A stretch of DNA of 64,000 nt from Cloeon dipterum (taxonomy: Eukaryota; Arthropoda; Insecta; Ephemeroptera; Baetidae): positions 15,988,886-16,052,885 of the forward strand of contig NC_088789.1 in assembly GCF_949628265.1 (NCBI RefSeq), given 5' to 3'. A model generated the notes under the pieces. The model made no database searches. It was not told the DNA's origin and was given only the letters and a program-made list of their open reading frames with translations. Of this stretch, positions 1 to 11,696 are shown piece after piece. Position 1 is the first letter of the stretch. The number at the start of each line of letters is the position of its first letter. The position numbers and the translations under genes are program-made.

Positions 1-368
1 CAAGTACAATTTACAGAGTTATACTATGTAATTTGATAAAGGATATGTAATGATAAAATTACCTTGTCCATGAGAAATTTTAAAAACCATTTTTGCAGTG
101 ACATCTTGACAGGATATTTATGGACCGTCTCAAGCTCAAAAGTCATTTCAATAAATTCCGTCTGTGTTTCTTCGCTTTCCTTTAACACGTCCACTAAATC
201 TTCCTAAAATTTCAGAATTGTTGGAAAATCCTCCAGATTAAACCTCCTCTTATAATTAAACGGTTTAAGATGATATATTACAAATACCAGCTTGGGAAAT
301 TTGTTCATGGATAGCGACGCCAAGAAATGTATCTGCGCTTCCTTTAAAACTTGCAATTTTTCAGTCAT
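1..368 (-). CDS. eEF2 lysine methyltransferase, N-terminal part (EEF2KMT/FAM86-like), partial
   Basis: Two coding exons are readable, 368-288 and 203-63, giving 74 residues from MTEKLQVLKEA to WFLKFLMDK; a GT donor (gtaatt) follows at 62 and the rest lies beyond the left edge. Both exons are in phase 0. The stretch FLASLSMNKFPK, followed by an acidic helix and then HKYPVKMSLQKWFLKFLM, resembles the FAM86 N-terminal region (FL..R.L.SFPW ... HPPSVKYARCFLSELI), the part that precedes the seven-beta-strand methyltransferase fold. In humans the enzyme methylates a lysine of elongation factor 2 in the cytoplasm. The catalytic domain is outside the window, so this assignment rests on the N-terminal family region only. 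The gene is head-to-head with the DPH6 gene. Confidence 0.5.
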
Positions 369-666
369 AATAATTTGGCAGAGTAAAAAACTTAAAAAAA
401 AACCAGCTGCGCTGAGTGAGTGAGCGATTGGCGATCAAAACAGAATCACGCGTCCTTCGCGGGCACTCGGGCAGCTGACTAGCCCGGCGCTCTCCACTGC
501 GGGGCTTACGTTTTTTCTTTACTTTAGGTCTGCTTGAAGCTCAACGCCTAGAGCTTTTGCGCAATCTGTTCATACGGCAACCTTCGTCACACCCAACCTC
601 AGCCTGTCCGCCTGGCCCAGTATTTTTCCAAAGACTCGTGGAATTCTCGATGGAGAGGTCGTCAAG
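369..666. promoter_or_regulatory. Divergent promoter region and 5' leader exon of the DPH6 gene
   Basis: Between the minus-strand ATG at 368 and a plus-strand splice donor (gtcaag|gtgagtg, exon end 666) there is a short, locally GC-rich stretch. A plus-strand acceptor at 1085 (gaattccag) would join this leader to the DPH6 coding exon. That places both transcription starts within perhaps 100-250 bases of each other, as in a bidirectional promoter. The leader contains a small upstream ORF: the ATG at 651 would end at the TGA just after the 666/1086 junction, seven codons in all. The transcription start itself cannot be seen. Confidence 0.4.
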
Positions 667-1197
667 GTGAGTGCTTAAGTAGGTGGTATTGGCCCTGGCC
701 GCTTGGGAGGTGTCCGACCCTTGCGCCCTGGCGATTGCTCCGTCGGTCGTGCGGTGCGGGGGCTAAAAATAGGTGCGGATTCAATTTCTGACGTCCCCTG
801 TGGACATGCACCCGTTGATCATTTTTAGATAAAAAACAATTTTCGGACCCATCACTCAAAATGAACACTATTTTTTTACATACATATTTTGATAATGGGA
901 AAAGTGCGAGAGGTTTGTGAATATTTCTGGATAAAGTTTTTATAGCATATCGCCTAAACTGTACAACAAAACACCCTAAATATTTAAGGACTGGACAATT
1001 ATTATAATATGCTCAGTCTTTAATGGATCTCATTTTTATTTTTTTGTGTTGACACGTGTTTACAATTGTTTTGATTGAATTCCAGATGACACATTGGACC
1101 AATAGTCGCTGCAGCGATTCTTCAAAGCTTTGAGAGGGCACTTGAGCTCACTCTTATTTTCTATTGTTCTGGCATTAATTGAGTGCAAGTCGGCAAA

Positions 1198-4100
1198 ATG
1201 AGGGTGGTTGGCTTGGTGAGCGGCGGAAAGGACAGCTGCTACAATATGATGCAGTGTGTCGCCGCAGGACACTCGCTGGTAGCACTCGCCAACTTGCAGC
1301 CTAATGTTGATGGTGAGTTGACGAATCTCCAGTTCGGTGCTGACTCTTATCTTTCCTCCCAGGCGAGATGGACAGCTATATGTACCAGTCAGTGGGACAC
1401 GAGGGTGTGGAAGCGCTAGCCGAAGCAATGGACCTGCCGCTCTTTCGTCAGATTACTAAAGGGCATACTAAACAAACGGGCAAAGAGTACAACCCTGAGG
1501 AAGGTGATGAGGTCGAGGACCTTTTTCTCCTGCTCCAAACTATCAAGCAGGAGGTCGGCGTGGAAGCTGTCTCGGTCGGTGCCATCCTCTCCGACTACCA
1601 GCGTGTCCGGGTCGAGAATGTGTAATTAAATTTTAGTATTCCAAATTACATGCTTGTCTTCACAGACTTAATTTCATTCCTCAGTTGTGCCAGACTTGGA
1701 CTTATATGTTTGGCATTCCTGTGGCAGCGAGACCAGGCAGAACTTCTTGCCGAAATGGTAGCTAGTGGCGTTCAAGCCATCCTGGTCAAGGTTGCAGCTC
1801 TCGGACTCGACCCTGCGCAACATCTGGGAAGGGACATTTCAGAAGTGGCGCCACATCTCCTTAGAATGGTGACTATTTAGTTTCCTAATGTTCTAAATTA
1901 AAATCTGTTTTACCCATCTAATTTATGATGACTTTCTAGAAAGAAAAATGGGGCCTAAATGTGTGCGGTGAAGGAGGAGAGTACGAAACTTTTACGTTAG
2001 ACTGTCCATTATTTAACAAAGCCATTGTAGTGTAAGTGTCGTCAACATCAGCTCAATGCCGTTGTGACAAATAATTTCTTTCCTACAGAGATGACTACCA
2101 GACTGTGATTCATGATGACAATGCCGTTGCACCAGTTGGCTACCTTAGTTTTAAAAAGATGCGACTTATTGAAAAATCGGTATATATAGGTTAACTATCT
2201 CAGTTAAACTATGATTTTAATTTATGAAATGTTACAGCCTGACATAACACTGATGCCCTTGACTGAACGAATTATGGCTTCAGGTGTGAGAAGCCCTAAA
2301 GTTTTTCTCAATGGCACGGAATCAAGTGAATCTTCAATCAAAGATAATGAAGATGATAATAACGAAGAAATGAAACCAGAGGTCGAGGCAGCCGTTACAG
2401 TCGACGCCCCTTCACCTGTTGTGTATGAGGAGAAGCTTTGCAACCATCCACGGATACAATGCAACTCTACTGGCTGGTGTTGGGTCACAGGGGTTCATGG
2501 CGAGGGAGGTTCCTGCGCTGATGCCATGAGCAGTGCTCTTGATAAGTTGCAAGGTAAGTGGGGTGTCATAGTTGTTTGTTCCAGACGGGGACTTTAATTT
2601 AATACAAATTCTGCCACATAATATTTTGTAGCTTAAACTGCGAATTTGCTTTAGAGGCTTGAGACGTGACAAAATTCAACATTTTTTTTTATTTTTCTTC
2701 AGTTATTTTAGTCTCATATATGTAGTGTCTCACTTATACAAAATTTAATGTCGACAAGCATGTCATGTAAACATGTCTCTTTAAGTAACGAAGGTTTTAT
2801 TGTAATTTTGGTTTACCTTACAAGGAAACTCTTATTATTGTTGTTAGCAGAAAGCTCTGAGATCTCTGGGTTAATTTCAGAAGCATCAAATCTGCTTTCC
2901 CATGATCTTATTTTAAGTACCATACTTAGTCGAAAATCTATTATTCAGCGCAATAGTGGCATTAATTTAACAACACACATATTTTTTAATAATATGCAAA
3001 TCACAAATTTCCCCTTTATTACTTTCCTTGCAACAATTTTTTTCTATTAAATCTCAATTTCCCTTTTTTGATTGACATAATTACCAGAACTTCTCGAATC
3101 ACGCTGCATGAGTATATCTGACGTGGTTGGCGTGTCGCTCTGGATTCGGGACCTAACGCAGTTCGCGGCTGTGAATGAGAGATTTAGTGCCCGAATGTTT
3201 TCGAGTGGTGGCCAACCACCTGTTCGCGCGTGTCTTGAGGTCGGTTTGCCTGAAAACTGGCCCGTGCTGCTGGAGGCGACGGCACACAGGACGCCGCAGC
3301 AGGAGAGCTCCGAAGAGGCAGCTGAGCTGCCCAAACAGTCCCTGCACGTGCAGTCTCTGTCACATTGGGCACCGGCCAGCATCGGCCCCTACAGCCAGGC
3401 CGTGCGAGTTGACGCAGTGGTGCAAGTGGCCGGCCAGATCGCCCTGAACCCTAGCTCTGGGCAGTTGCTCGAGAACGCCGGCGTGCAGGCACAGTGCCTG
3501 CTGGCCATGCGACATGTCAGTCGCATCCTAGCCGCCATGAACTCCCGGTTCGAACTCCAAGATGTAGTGCAGGTATGTGAATGAATAATTCAAGAAGTGT
3601 CCTTTGTCCTTTATCTTTCATTTATTTTTCTATTTTCTTTTATTTTTTAATCTGTTTTTTTCAAGATAGAAGTAACAAAAAACTCCTAATAACCTAGCAA
3701 ACGAACGAAATGAGCACACAAGCCTCATTGGAGGAAGTTCAGTCCAAAAAAGGGGCAGAATTCAAGAGCTAAAATCGAGTTAAAATAAGGAAACTCAAAT
3801 TTTATAATAGATACTAATTAATATATTCAAATGTTTGAGTCTGGAAGGCGAGAGTAAAAGTGTTTTTGTCAAACCATTCTGTATCTTGTTAGTCTGTGCC
3901 CTTGATGGCAGCGCAGAAGACACTACCCATGAATATCTGAAATCTATCTTTTCATCACCTTTATTTGATTAAATCATCAAATATTACTAATCATAATTAT
4001 AATTTACCTGACATCAGCTTAATCCAGGTTTTCGTCGGTATTAGGCTGTCAAGAAGTTGACGGAATAATAAAGGGAGGTTTGGGAGACCAGAGGTTTTTA

Positions 4101-4893
4101 AACTTATATTAAAAAATCTTTTGGAATCTATTTCATCAGTGTAACTTTTTCGTATTGATATAAAACTGGTAAAATGCTCACATGTTACGTTTTTGTCTTG
4201 CTGGAGTAGTTGAATTAATGAAGTTAATGCATGTCATGCACAATCATAATTCGAGTTATTTTTAAGAGAATAATCATTCTGTTCTCAGGGAGTTTGTTAC
4301 TTGACTTGCAAAAATGCAGTCCAGACTGTCCGCCGGCTGTGGGAGAGACACACCACAAACGCCATAGTTGACTTTGTCATAGTTCCTGCCCTGCCAAGAG
4401 GCGCTCTTCTGGAATGGAGCGTCTGGGCCCACGCTCACAACCGGCGGTTTGAGTGTAAGGCATAGAAATTTATTAGTTTTCCTTAAATAGAAATTCTCTT
4501 GTAGACGAAGAGACTGGCTGCTTGCTTACCGACGAGTCTGACGAGAGCGCGAACCGGCCGCAGGCGTCGATCCGCAGTCGATGGAGCTACGACGGCACCG
4601 TGGCAGCCGTCGTGTGCTATGTTGAAGGCGAGCAGACACTCGACTCGCTCACGCATGCCGTCGAGTACGCCATGGGCAAGCTGCTCCGCGAGGCGCCGGC
4701 CGCCAGTGCGCTCACCGTGCGGGCTTTCTACCGGACTGGGGCGCTTGACGCCGAGGTGCTGCAAGAGGCTATCTCGCGAGTGCAAAGTGTCCTGCTTGAG
4801 AAGCGAATCGAGATGGGCGCCACCCTGGTGCCTGTCGTTGGCCTGCAGGACGAACACACCGTCCTCTCCTTGTGCGGTCTGCGCTTCCAGTAA
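1198..4893 (+). CDS. DPH6: Diphthine--ammonia ligase with two C-terminal RidA-like domains
   Basis: Nine coding exons: 1198-1312, 1363-1621, 1685-1868, 1940-2031, 2089-2179, 2238-2553, 3088-3572, 4289-4454, 4505-4893; 698 residues. Residues 1-240 form the ATP-binding PP-loop amidase: VSGGKDSCYNM near the N-terminus, then SVGHEGVEALAEAMDLP, GAILSDYQRVRVENV, KVAALGLDP and CGEGGEYETFTLDCPLF. The last step of diphthamide synthesis converts diphthine on a histidine of eEF2 to the amide with ATP and ammonium. Two RidA/YjgF domains follow. The first runs from about GWCWVTGVHGEGG to PPVRACLEVGLPENW; the second starts at SHWAPASIGPYSQAV and ends with LPRGALLEWSVWA. This long form is known from yeast and insects; vertebrate DPH6 lacks the RidA part. 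The start is the ATG at 1198, just before the conserved MRVVGLVSGGKD; no upstream in-frame ATG is better. The 3' end is tail-to-tail with the SAYP gene. Confidence 0.93.
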
Positions 4894-5477
4894 GTGGTAA
4901 CCAGCAGGCACAAAGCTACCTCCCAATTTTCAAGCCCCTCTCAGGGAGTGACGGGCGCCAACTTTCATTTTGATACAAACAACGACGCTGATTTTTTTTA
5001 TGTAAAAACTTTTGTTCTTTGTTGTGTACACTTGCCTTTTCATGGAGACAGAGTTTAGGTGCATGCCTTGAACGACTGACAAGGCAGCTCGTTTTGCAAA
5101 CGCCATTTCGTACCTAACTGGTCTCTGAAATTACTTTGCAACTTAACTAAAAATTTAACACTTCTACTTGCCTTTGTTGTGATATAAATGACTTCTGATC
5201 AAATAATTGTTGCTTACGTGTTTTGTGACACAGGCAGAATTTTAGAACAAATTTTAGATACACCCAGCTACACCTTGTTAGTAATATTTATTGAACGAGA
5301 TGTTTACCACTCGCAAGTAACGATTTTGTAACTGTTCTGTTGTTATTCTCTTATTCTTTCTTGACAAAACACGCTTATTTTTATTGATCCGTTACATTGA
5401 CTGCTCTTCACAGAAACTCAGATGTGCAAAGTTAAACGGAACTAAACGCGTTGGAGGCGTTGCTCTTTTCCAATGGA

Positions 5478-5490
5478 AATAAATAATAAA
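5478..5490 (+). terminator. Polyadenylation signals of the DPH6 transcript
   Basis: Two AATAAA hexamers (5478-5483 and 5485-5490) lie about 590 bases after the DPH6 stop, in AT-rich sequence. They are the only close pair of hexamers before the oppositely directed gene ends. Use of this site is inferred. Confidence 0.45.
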
Positions 5491-5543
5491 GCATAATCAG
5501 AAATGAGAAGACCTTTTTAATTTATATTTAATTGAAAAACAAG

Positions 5544-5549
5544 TTTATT
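5544..5549 (-). terminator. Polyadenylation signal of the SAYP/PHF10 transcript
   Basis: The plus-strand tttatt (AATAAA on the minus strand) lies 64 bases beyond the minus-strand stop codon. Together with the DPH6 signals it places the two 3' ends within about 60 bases of each other. Confidence 0.45.
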
Positions 5550-5612
5550 ATTGATCATGTACACCCAATATAATGGAATTAAAGCAGTAGTTAAACATCA
5601 AAATAAATATAG

Positions 5613-8600
5613 CTAGTGGACCTTGCCCACAACCTTTAAAAAGCCTTTGTTGGAAGGGGTTGCTCGCACTTGGCTTCCCTCTTGACAGTTGTCGCAGACA
5701 AAATTCAGCTTAGCTAGCTCTGGGCCTGGCGCCAGTTTGCAGCACTCTGCGAAAACGAGAAAATTAGGGCGTTTATAACGCAGAATGATGTTAATGATGT
5801 CAAGACAGCTGTTGTTAATGCGGGGAAACGGTGAGAACCAAAACAAGGGTTGAGGCGGAAGCAAGACATACCTGCATGCATCCACTTGTCACAGATGGAA
5901 CAGTTGACCATGGTTGTGCTGTCCGTTTTTGAGTAACAACGCGAACAATGCTGGCAATAGCTTCCCTTTTTCCACAGCCTGTTCAAGCCACACAACAGAC
6001 AACAACACTCAGTTAGTCGGGTGTCAAACAGGCATGCAACTTCACCAATAATGAGAGGACGTCATGCGGATGGAACAAAACATTTTAAGCAAACACCGCC
6101 ACTCACCTGGAGCAAGGCACACACAGCGTCTGGGCGTAGACTTTGCTGTTCTTATCTCCCTTCTTGAACTGAAACAACCACAAAAGCAGGCTTAGCATGG
6201 GTAAAATCAATCAAAATGTCAATGCGTACCTCATGCTGCCACTGGGGCGCTTTTTCCGGCGAATTTGGTGGCATAGGCTGCGGAGGAGCTTCGGTGCCAG
6301 AGGGATCGATGCTACCGCAAGAACCGCAAATTGCACATACCTTGCAGTGCCACCGCCCTTCAGGCACTTTCCTCAGGCCGACACAGTAAATGTGGTAGCT
6401 GGAACAACATTGAAAAAGTTTCATGACTAAATGCAGCAGAGGTTTTAAGTCTAGAGTAAAGGTGAGTCACATACCCTCTGTCACAGAGATCACAGAAGAG
6501 CATCTTGTCTTCGTCGGCAGGGTCTTTGCACTGGATGCACGTTTTGCAATCGGTGCACTGCCACATGTAACGTCGGATGTGGATGAGCATGTCTGTGCTG
6601 AGACCCAAACAGAGTAGATGACCTTTTGAAAATTAAAAAGATGATCATAATCAGAAACTATAGGGGCATGAACCAATTTACCATGCGTATTGCATTGCGA
6701 ACATGTTATCATGTTGTCTGGCTGTCCAGGGAAAGAGCACGTTCTGCATTTAGTCCCAGCTGGAGGCGCGTTTGCAATATTCTCCTGATCCGCCTCTGGG
6801 GCTGTAGACAAACTGTCAGCAGAGTCCGCGGATCCTTCGCTTGAAGTGTCACTTCTGTACCAAAAAACGCAAGTGAAAACAGAGAATCGCAATGAAAGAC
6901 ATTCTTACGAGCTGTCATCCGAGGACGAAGAGCCTTCAGAGTCCGACTGGCTGCCTTCAGACATCTTCTCCTCTAATTGCTCATTTGGCCTCAGAGGACC
7001 ATACATTACCGTATTAACCGGAAGATATTTGAGCTCGTTGGCCGAGTAGCTGCATTTTAAATTAATATAAGTCATTAAAACACTGAAATATACATACTCT
7101 TTGTAATAGTCCGTGTATTGTCCAGGGATCAACGCAACAGGATAGGTGCCAGGCGCTGGCTTGGCATTGTTCATCACTGTTTTCCTCTTTTGCTCAGGGA
7201 AGTGGAAGGTCATTGTTTGCAGATCACAACAACACCTTCTTTCTTCGCGTCTTTCCTTATTAAAGCTTGCGTTCCATTTTGCTGCCGACTGCATCGCTCT
7301 TGTTTTCGCATCCATGGGTTTGAAAACTGACATTGCTGCTCAGCATAATTAGCAACAAAAATAACACAAACATGGCATTTACTTACACTTGGCCTTGTTT
7401 TGCATTTCTTTGGCGTGCCGCTCTCTTACTGCTCGCTTGTACTCTTCGTATTTTTCATGATAATCAGCTGACATTATGTCCAACACTTCTGCGCTTAGCA
7501 CAGCAGTTAAGCCTACACGTAATGACGTTAAAAAACAGAGGTCAAATAAATATGGAAATGGGATGTACCTAAATCACACATGGACTCTGAAACTATTCCC
7601 TTCTCCTGTAGAAACTCCCTTTCTTGGGGCTCCACAGGTCGCCGTTTCAGCTCTGGATATTTTCGCTTAAATGATTTGACGCCCAAAAAGAGTGCAATCT
7701 GCTCTTGCAGCATGTAAGTGTCCGCCAACCTGTCATTGGGTGGCCACTGATACTCAGCCACATCATCAGCTGTCACCTCCAAAGGCTGCAATATGGGTAG
7801 CACAAACTGCAAGATCGATTTTCATGATAAGAGTAAGAACAGTAAACCGTGACAACATACTCTTTTTCTTGGAGCGGAGTCTGTCAGTTTTCCTTGCTGA
7901 CTGTCTTCAGCAGTGGCACTCATGCGAGTTTCCTCATCCTGTGGACCGTTAGGCGTTTCCCTGACTGGTTTCGGTTTTGGTGTTCGCTGCTTGGGAGTCT
8001 TTGGCGTCTTTTTTGGCTCCGCTTTTGTGCTTTCCCTTTTACGGTACTGCCGCTTTTCCTTCTTTTTCTCTGGCGGCGGAGAAGAACTGGATTGTTCTTG
8101 GGTTTCTTCACTGCCTGCCTCTTCTCCCTTTAGCTCCCTCTCCTGTGCAAGGGCTTCTTCTCGTGCCTTTGCCTCAGCAGCGAGCTAAAAATTATATTTT
8201 TAACTTCCATTCAATTTCCTACATATACACTATGTTTGTTAGTTAAAATTGGTCAAATTACGATTTACATTCCAGCTGATATTAATACAGACTAAAAGTC
8301 TAATTTAGACTTTGTAAACAATTCACTTTTTACTCTTTGCGCTTCTTGACCAGTCAGATATCATGGAAACTGAGGATGAAGTCTTTTGTCTCTTAAAGAT
8401 TGTATAATTTTAATGTTTAATTTTGAAACATTAGTATTATTTTTGGTAATGAAAATAATAATATTGAGTTTGTTGGTCTTTGTAAATTTAAGTGTAGCTT
8501 GAATGGAGAAAAATAAATAATAGTAAATAATTCAAAACAAATTTACCTGCAACAAGAGAGCCTTAGGTTTCCTTCCCCGCTTTTTCTTGATTGGAGTTTC

Positions 8601-11600
8601 CCCGTCAGGTGGAGTAGGAGGAGGAAGCTCGACCTTTTTGGCTGCCTCTTTGGCTTTTTCCTCTTCTTCGTGCTTTTCTTTTGCTCTCCTTGGCCTTTTC
8701 GGTCGCAGCAATTCCGGATTCAGATCCACTGGCTTTCTCTTGCCTCTCTTTCTACCAGGTTTCTTTTTCTCCGGCACGTCTGGTGCTGGCATATCTTCAT
8801 CCACCAACACCATTTGTCCCTCCTCGTCTTCTGTACCCTCCTTGCTCTCAAATGCACCTTGGAAATCTTCGCACGAGTTTGAGTCAATGACAACCGGCTC
8901 TGGTTGCCTACTGGTTGACGGTTGACTAATCTGCACATCAACCTGGAATGGTGGCCTCATCTCTGGCTCAGCAGGTTCCGTTTCTGGAGCGTTTCCCTGC
9001 CCAGATGGAACCGCTGTGATGATAACTCCTGCTTTCCTGAGCTGCTCCATAAGAGAGGCGTTCGGTGGTGCAATGTGGTTCGCGTCTCTGCTTGGACCTG
9101 GAGAAGGGGGCGGCGGAGATCTGCGCGGTGGTCTGTCAGGTGAGGCTTTCCGCTTCTTGCCCTTGTCGTCACCTGGGAATTTATCTCCAGGAGCAGTCGC
9201 CATCGAAGGACCGGCTAACTGCATGGCCAGAAAGCTGTGGGGAGTCTCAGCTGGCTTCTGAGAAGATGAGGGAGACATCTGCGGAGACAGCAAAAAGCTG
9301 GAACCCGCCTCGGGTTGGTGTCCGCTCATGGCGTTATCTGTTGGCTCTGGCAGGGACGGCGGCGAAATGCTTTGAGTTGGTGGACTAAAGTTGCTTCGCG
9401 CAAAGGTGTGAGTGGCCCTGGCTGGGGTTGACAACAGACCCCGCAGACCTGAAGTAGTGCTGCTCGCGCCGCTGCTATCTCTCACATCATTCTCGCGCTG
9501 GCGGTGAGGCATGCTATTGCTCGTACTGACCTGCAAAAGGTGAATAAAAAATGCACACAGTGAGAAGTAGCAGAGTAAATTGGGAAATGACGTTGCGAAA
9601 AAGATTTCCGCAAATTTCATGAGTAATTGGTAACAAATTGCATGTTCACGTCATACTTCAAATTTGTATTGAATTAACACGTGGAAAAAACAACTTGAAA
9701 GCGAATTATCGGAATCAAAGGAGCTAATTTTGGGGTGACAAAGATAAAATTATTTACCAGCGGATCCCTTGACAGTCTTGAAGCAAGGAGGCCACTAAGA
9801 GTGTTGCTCGTAGATATTGGAATGTCGACACTGGAAGATACTCCTGCTCCTGACGCTGCTGGCCAGGAGGTGGAGACGTTTCCTCTCTGCTGGGAAGTAC
9901 TCACTTGGCCAGTTTGGTCTTCCTCTGTTGTACTCACTTCTTCAGCTCCACTGATAGCACTCTGGTCCACAGTTGTGCTATCTGGACCACATCTGAGAAA
10001 AGATTAAAAGTCAATGGAGGTAGAAATCATTATTAAAGCTGACGCCCCAATTTAACCTGTTCGCGCGGAAACTTGTGGAGCCTGAACCGAATAAAATGAT
10101 GTTAACAAAAATTAGAAAAATTACTTCGTTTTACCAGTGCAACAGTTAATTCTGTTGTTTATCTTTTTGAATTTTTTTAAGAATTTTCGATTCCTGACCG
10201 TACAAGCATAATTAACAAATTCCATCTCATCTAGGGAAATTTCCTCAATATTTTTAAATCATCATCATAAAAATTAGTTGTATTCAAAACTCACAATATC
10301 AGCTATCACGCTTTGCGCTTTGAGGAAAAAAGGGAAAAAGAGGTTGCCACAACACATACCCAAATTGAATTTTTGACACTTCATATTTTTGTTTGACATT
10401 TGCAGACATTTTTGAATTCTTTTTAGAATATAAAAATATTAATTACCTGTTGGCAACTGCTGGTTCGGTGTGCGAAGAGATGAGCTGCCGCATCAAGGCA
10501 GAGTGGCCCAGTCCTGCAGAGGACACACGGAGTTGTTGGGCCAACACTGATTCACCTGGCAGGGGCCTCTGAGAGCCTGACGTCACTCTTCGGGCTGCTT
10601 CTTCCGCGACCGACCTGCTTTCATTGGCAACACTCGGTGCTACAGGAATGTCGAGAGCTCGAGATCCTCCAATCTGACCTTCAGGTCGCAATCTTCCCAT
10701 CGAGGGCGAATCAGGTCGCACGACCTGCACCTGAGGCTGTGCCAAAGGGTCAGCCTCCGAACTGGCAGGCCTCTCGGCGGTCAGCAAAGAAGCGATGATG
10801 TTGTTGCTGGAGGAGGACATGATCTCCGCCTGTGGCTCAGGTTGCAGATCATCTGAACCTGACACTGCCACAGGCTCTTCGTCAACCGACGCTTCTGCTT
10901 CGTGCCCACTGGAGATGAGCATTTCCTCTTCTTCCTCCTCCTCAGCCTCCAACTCAGGTTGGTTTAGCCTGCTTGATTCCACGCCATCGTTGTTATTTTC
11001 GCTGGAAGTCAACTGCTCCTCCAAACCTTCAGAAATCTCTTCAACGTTGGAAGACGAGCCAGCTTCCACCTCTGGATTGAACTCGTGTGACCCGGACACA
11101 GAACTGCCCTCCAGTCGCATTTCAGAGCTGGAAGCCCCCTCGTCCCTAACTGCGTCACCGGAGCCACTAACATTTTGTCCATTGTTGGGAGAGACGTCAG
11201 CACTCTGCTGTTGAGTGGTCGAAATTTCTCTGGTTTCTACCGATTCAGAGGCGGACGCTGGCTGAATGTCCTCCTCGTCGTCCTCAGACGTGCTGTCGTA
11301 TGACATAAGCATTTGCCACGCTTTTGAGGTGCCTTCTGACACAGCCGCCTGACCCTCCTGCTGGGCTCTAGAGGAACTTGCCGGAGGCTGCTCAGCTGTC
11401 CACACATTGGAGCCGGTCACATTGCCACTGACGTGAGCGTCCAAGTACTCCTCAGAGCTATTTGACTTGGAATCTTCCTCTCTTTGCTCGTTTGTTGTGG
11501 AGGTAAGGTCTGGCGTTTGGTTGTCTACAGTCGCGACAGCGTCAGAAGTGTCCGGCGACAAGGAGCGAGCGACTGGTGCGTCGCTTGTTGAGGCACCCTC

Positions 11601-11696
11601 CTCAGCTGGTTGATTTTGCCGCCCTACGTTACATGTAGAGGACACTTCACTGCTGTTGAAGTCCTTTGAGTCGTCGTTGGAGGAGTCCGACATCAT
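5613..11696 (-). CDS. PHF10/SAYP-type chromatin-remodelling subunit (SAY domain, PHD fingers)
   Basis: Fourteen coding exons on the minus strand: 11696-10447, 9992-9758, 9530-8547, 8184-7861, 7806-7569, 7512-7387, 7335-7098, 7049-6909, 6854-6682, 6622-6475, 6398-6230, 6168-6107, 5978-5872, 5746-5613; 1442 residues. Residues 1-820 are low-complexity Ser/Glu/Pro-rich sequence. Basic AT-hook-like motifs occur near the end of exon 3 (KKPGRKRGKRKP, KKRGRKPKA). Residues about 932-1165 are the SAY domain: TADDVAEYQWPPNDRLAD, SFKRKYPELKRR, SYPVALIPGQ-type TYPVALIPGQ, and YSANELKYLPVNT. Tandem PHD fingers follow (CRTCSFPGQ, CSQCNTHG, WQCTDCKTCIQC, MLFCDLCDRGYHIYCVGL, WHCKVC). The last 100 residues add another zinc-binding block. 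In humans PHF10 is the BAF45a subunit of PBAF; in fly SAYP (e(y)3) links PBAP and TFIID. A leader intron (11706-12008) precedes the first coding exon. Confidence 0.93.

Noticed and set aside
1060..1428. 122-codon minus-strand ORF
   Set aside because: Antisense shadow of DPH6 exon 1 and the sequence before it.
8587..8925. 112-codon plus-strand ORF with Ser/Phe-rich sequence
   Set aside because: Antisense to the basic/Ser-rich exon 3 of the SAYP gene, which is supported by splice sites and domain context.
10795..11214. 139-codon plus-strand Ser-rich ORF
   Set aside because: Antisense of the low-complexity first coding exon of the SAYP gene.
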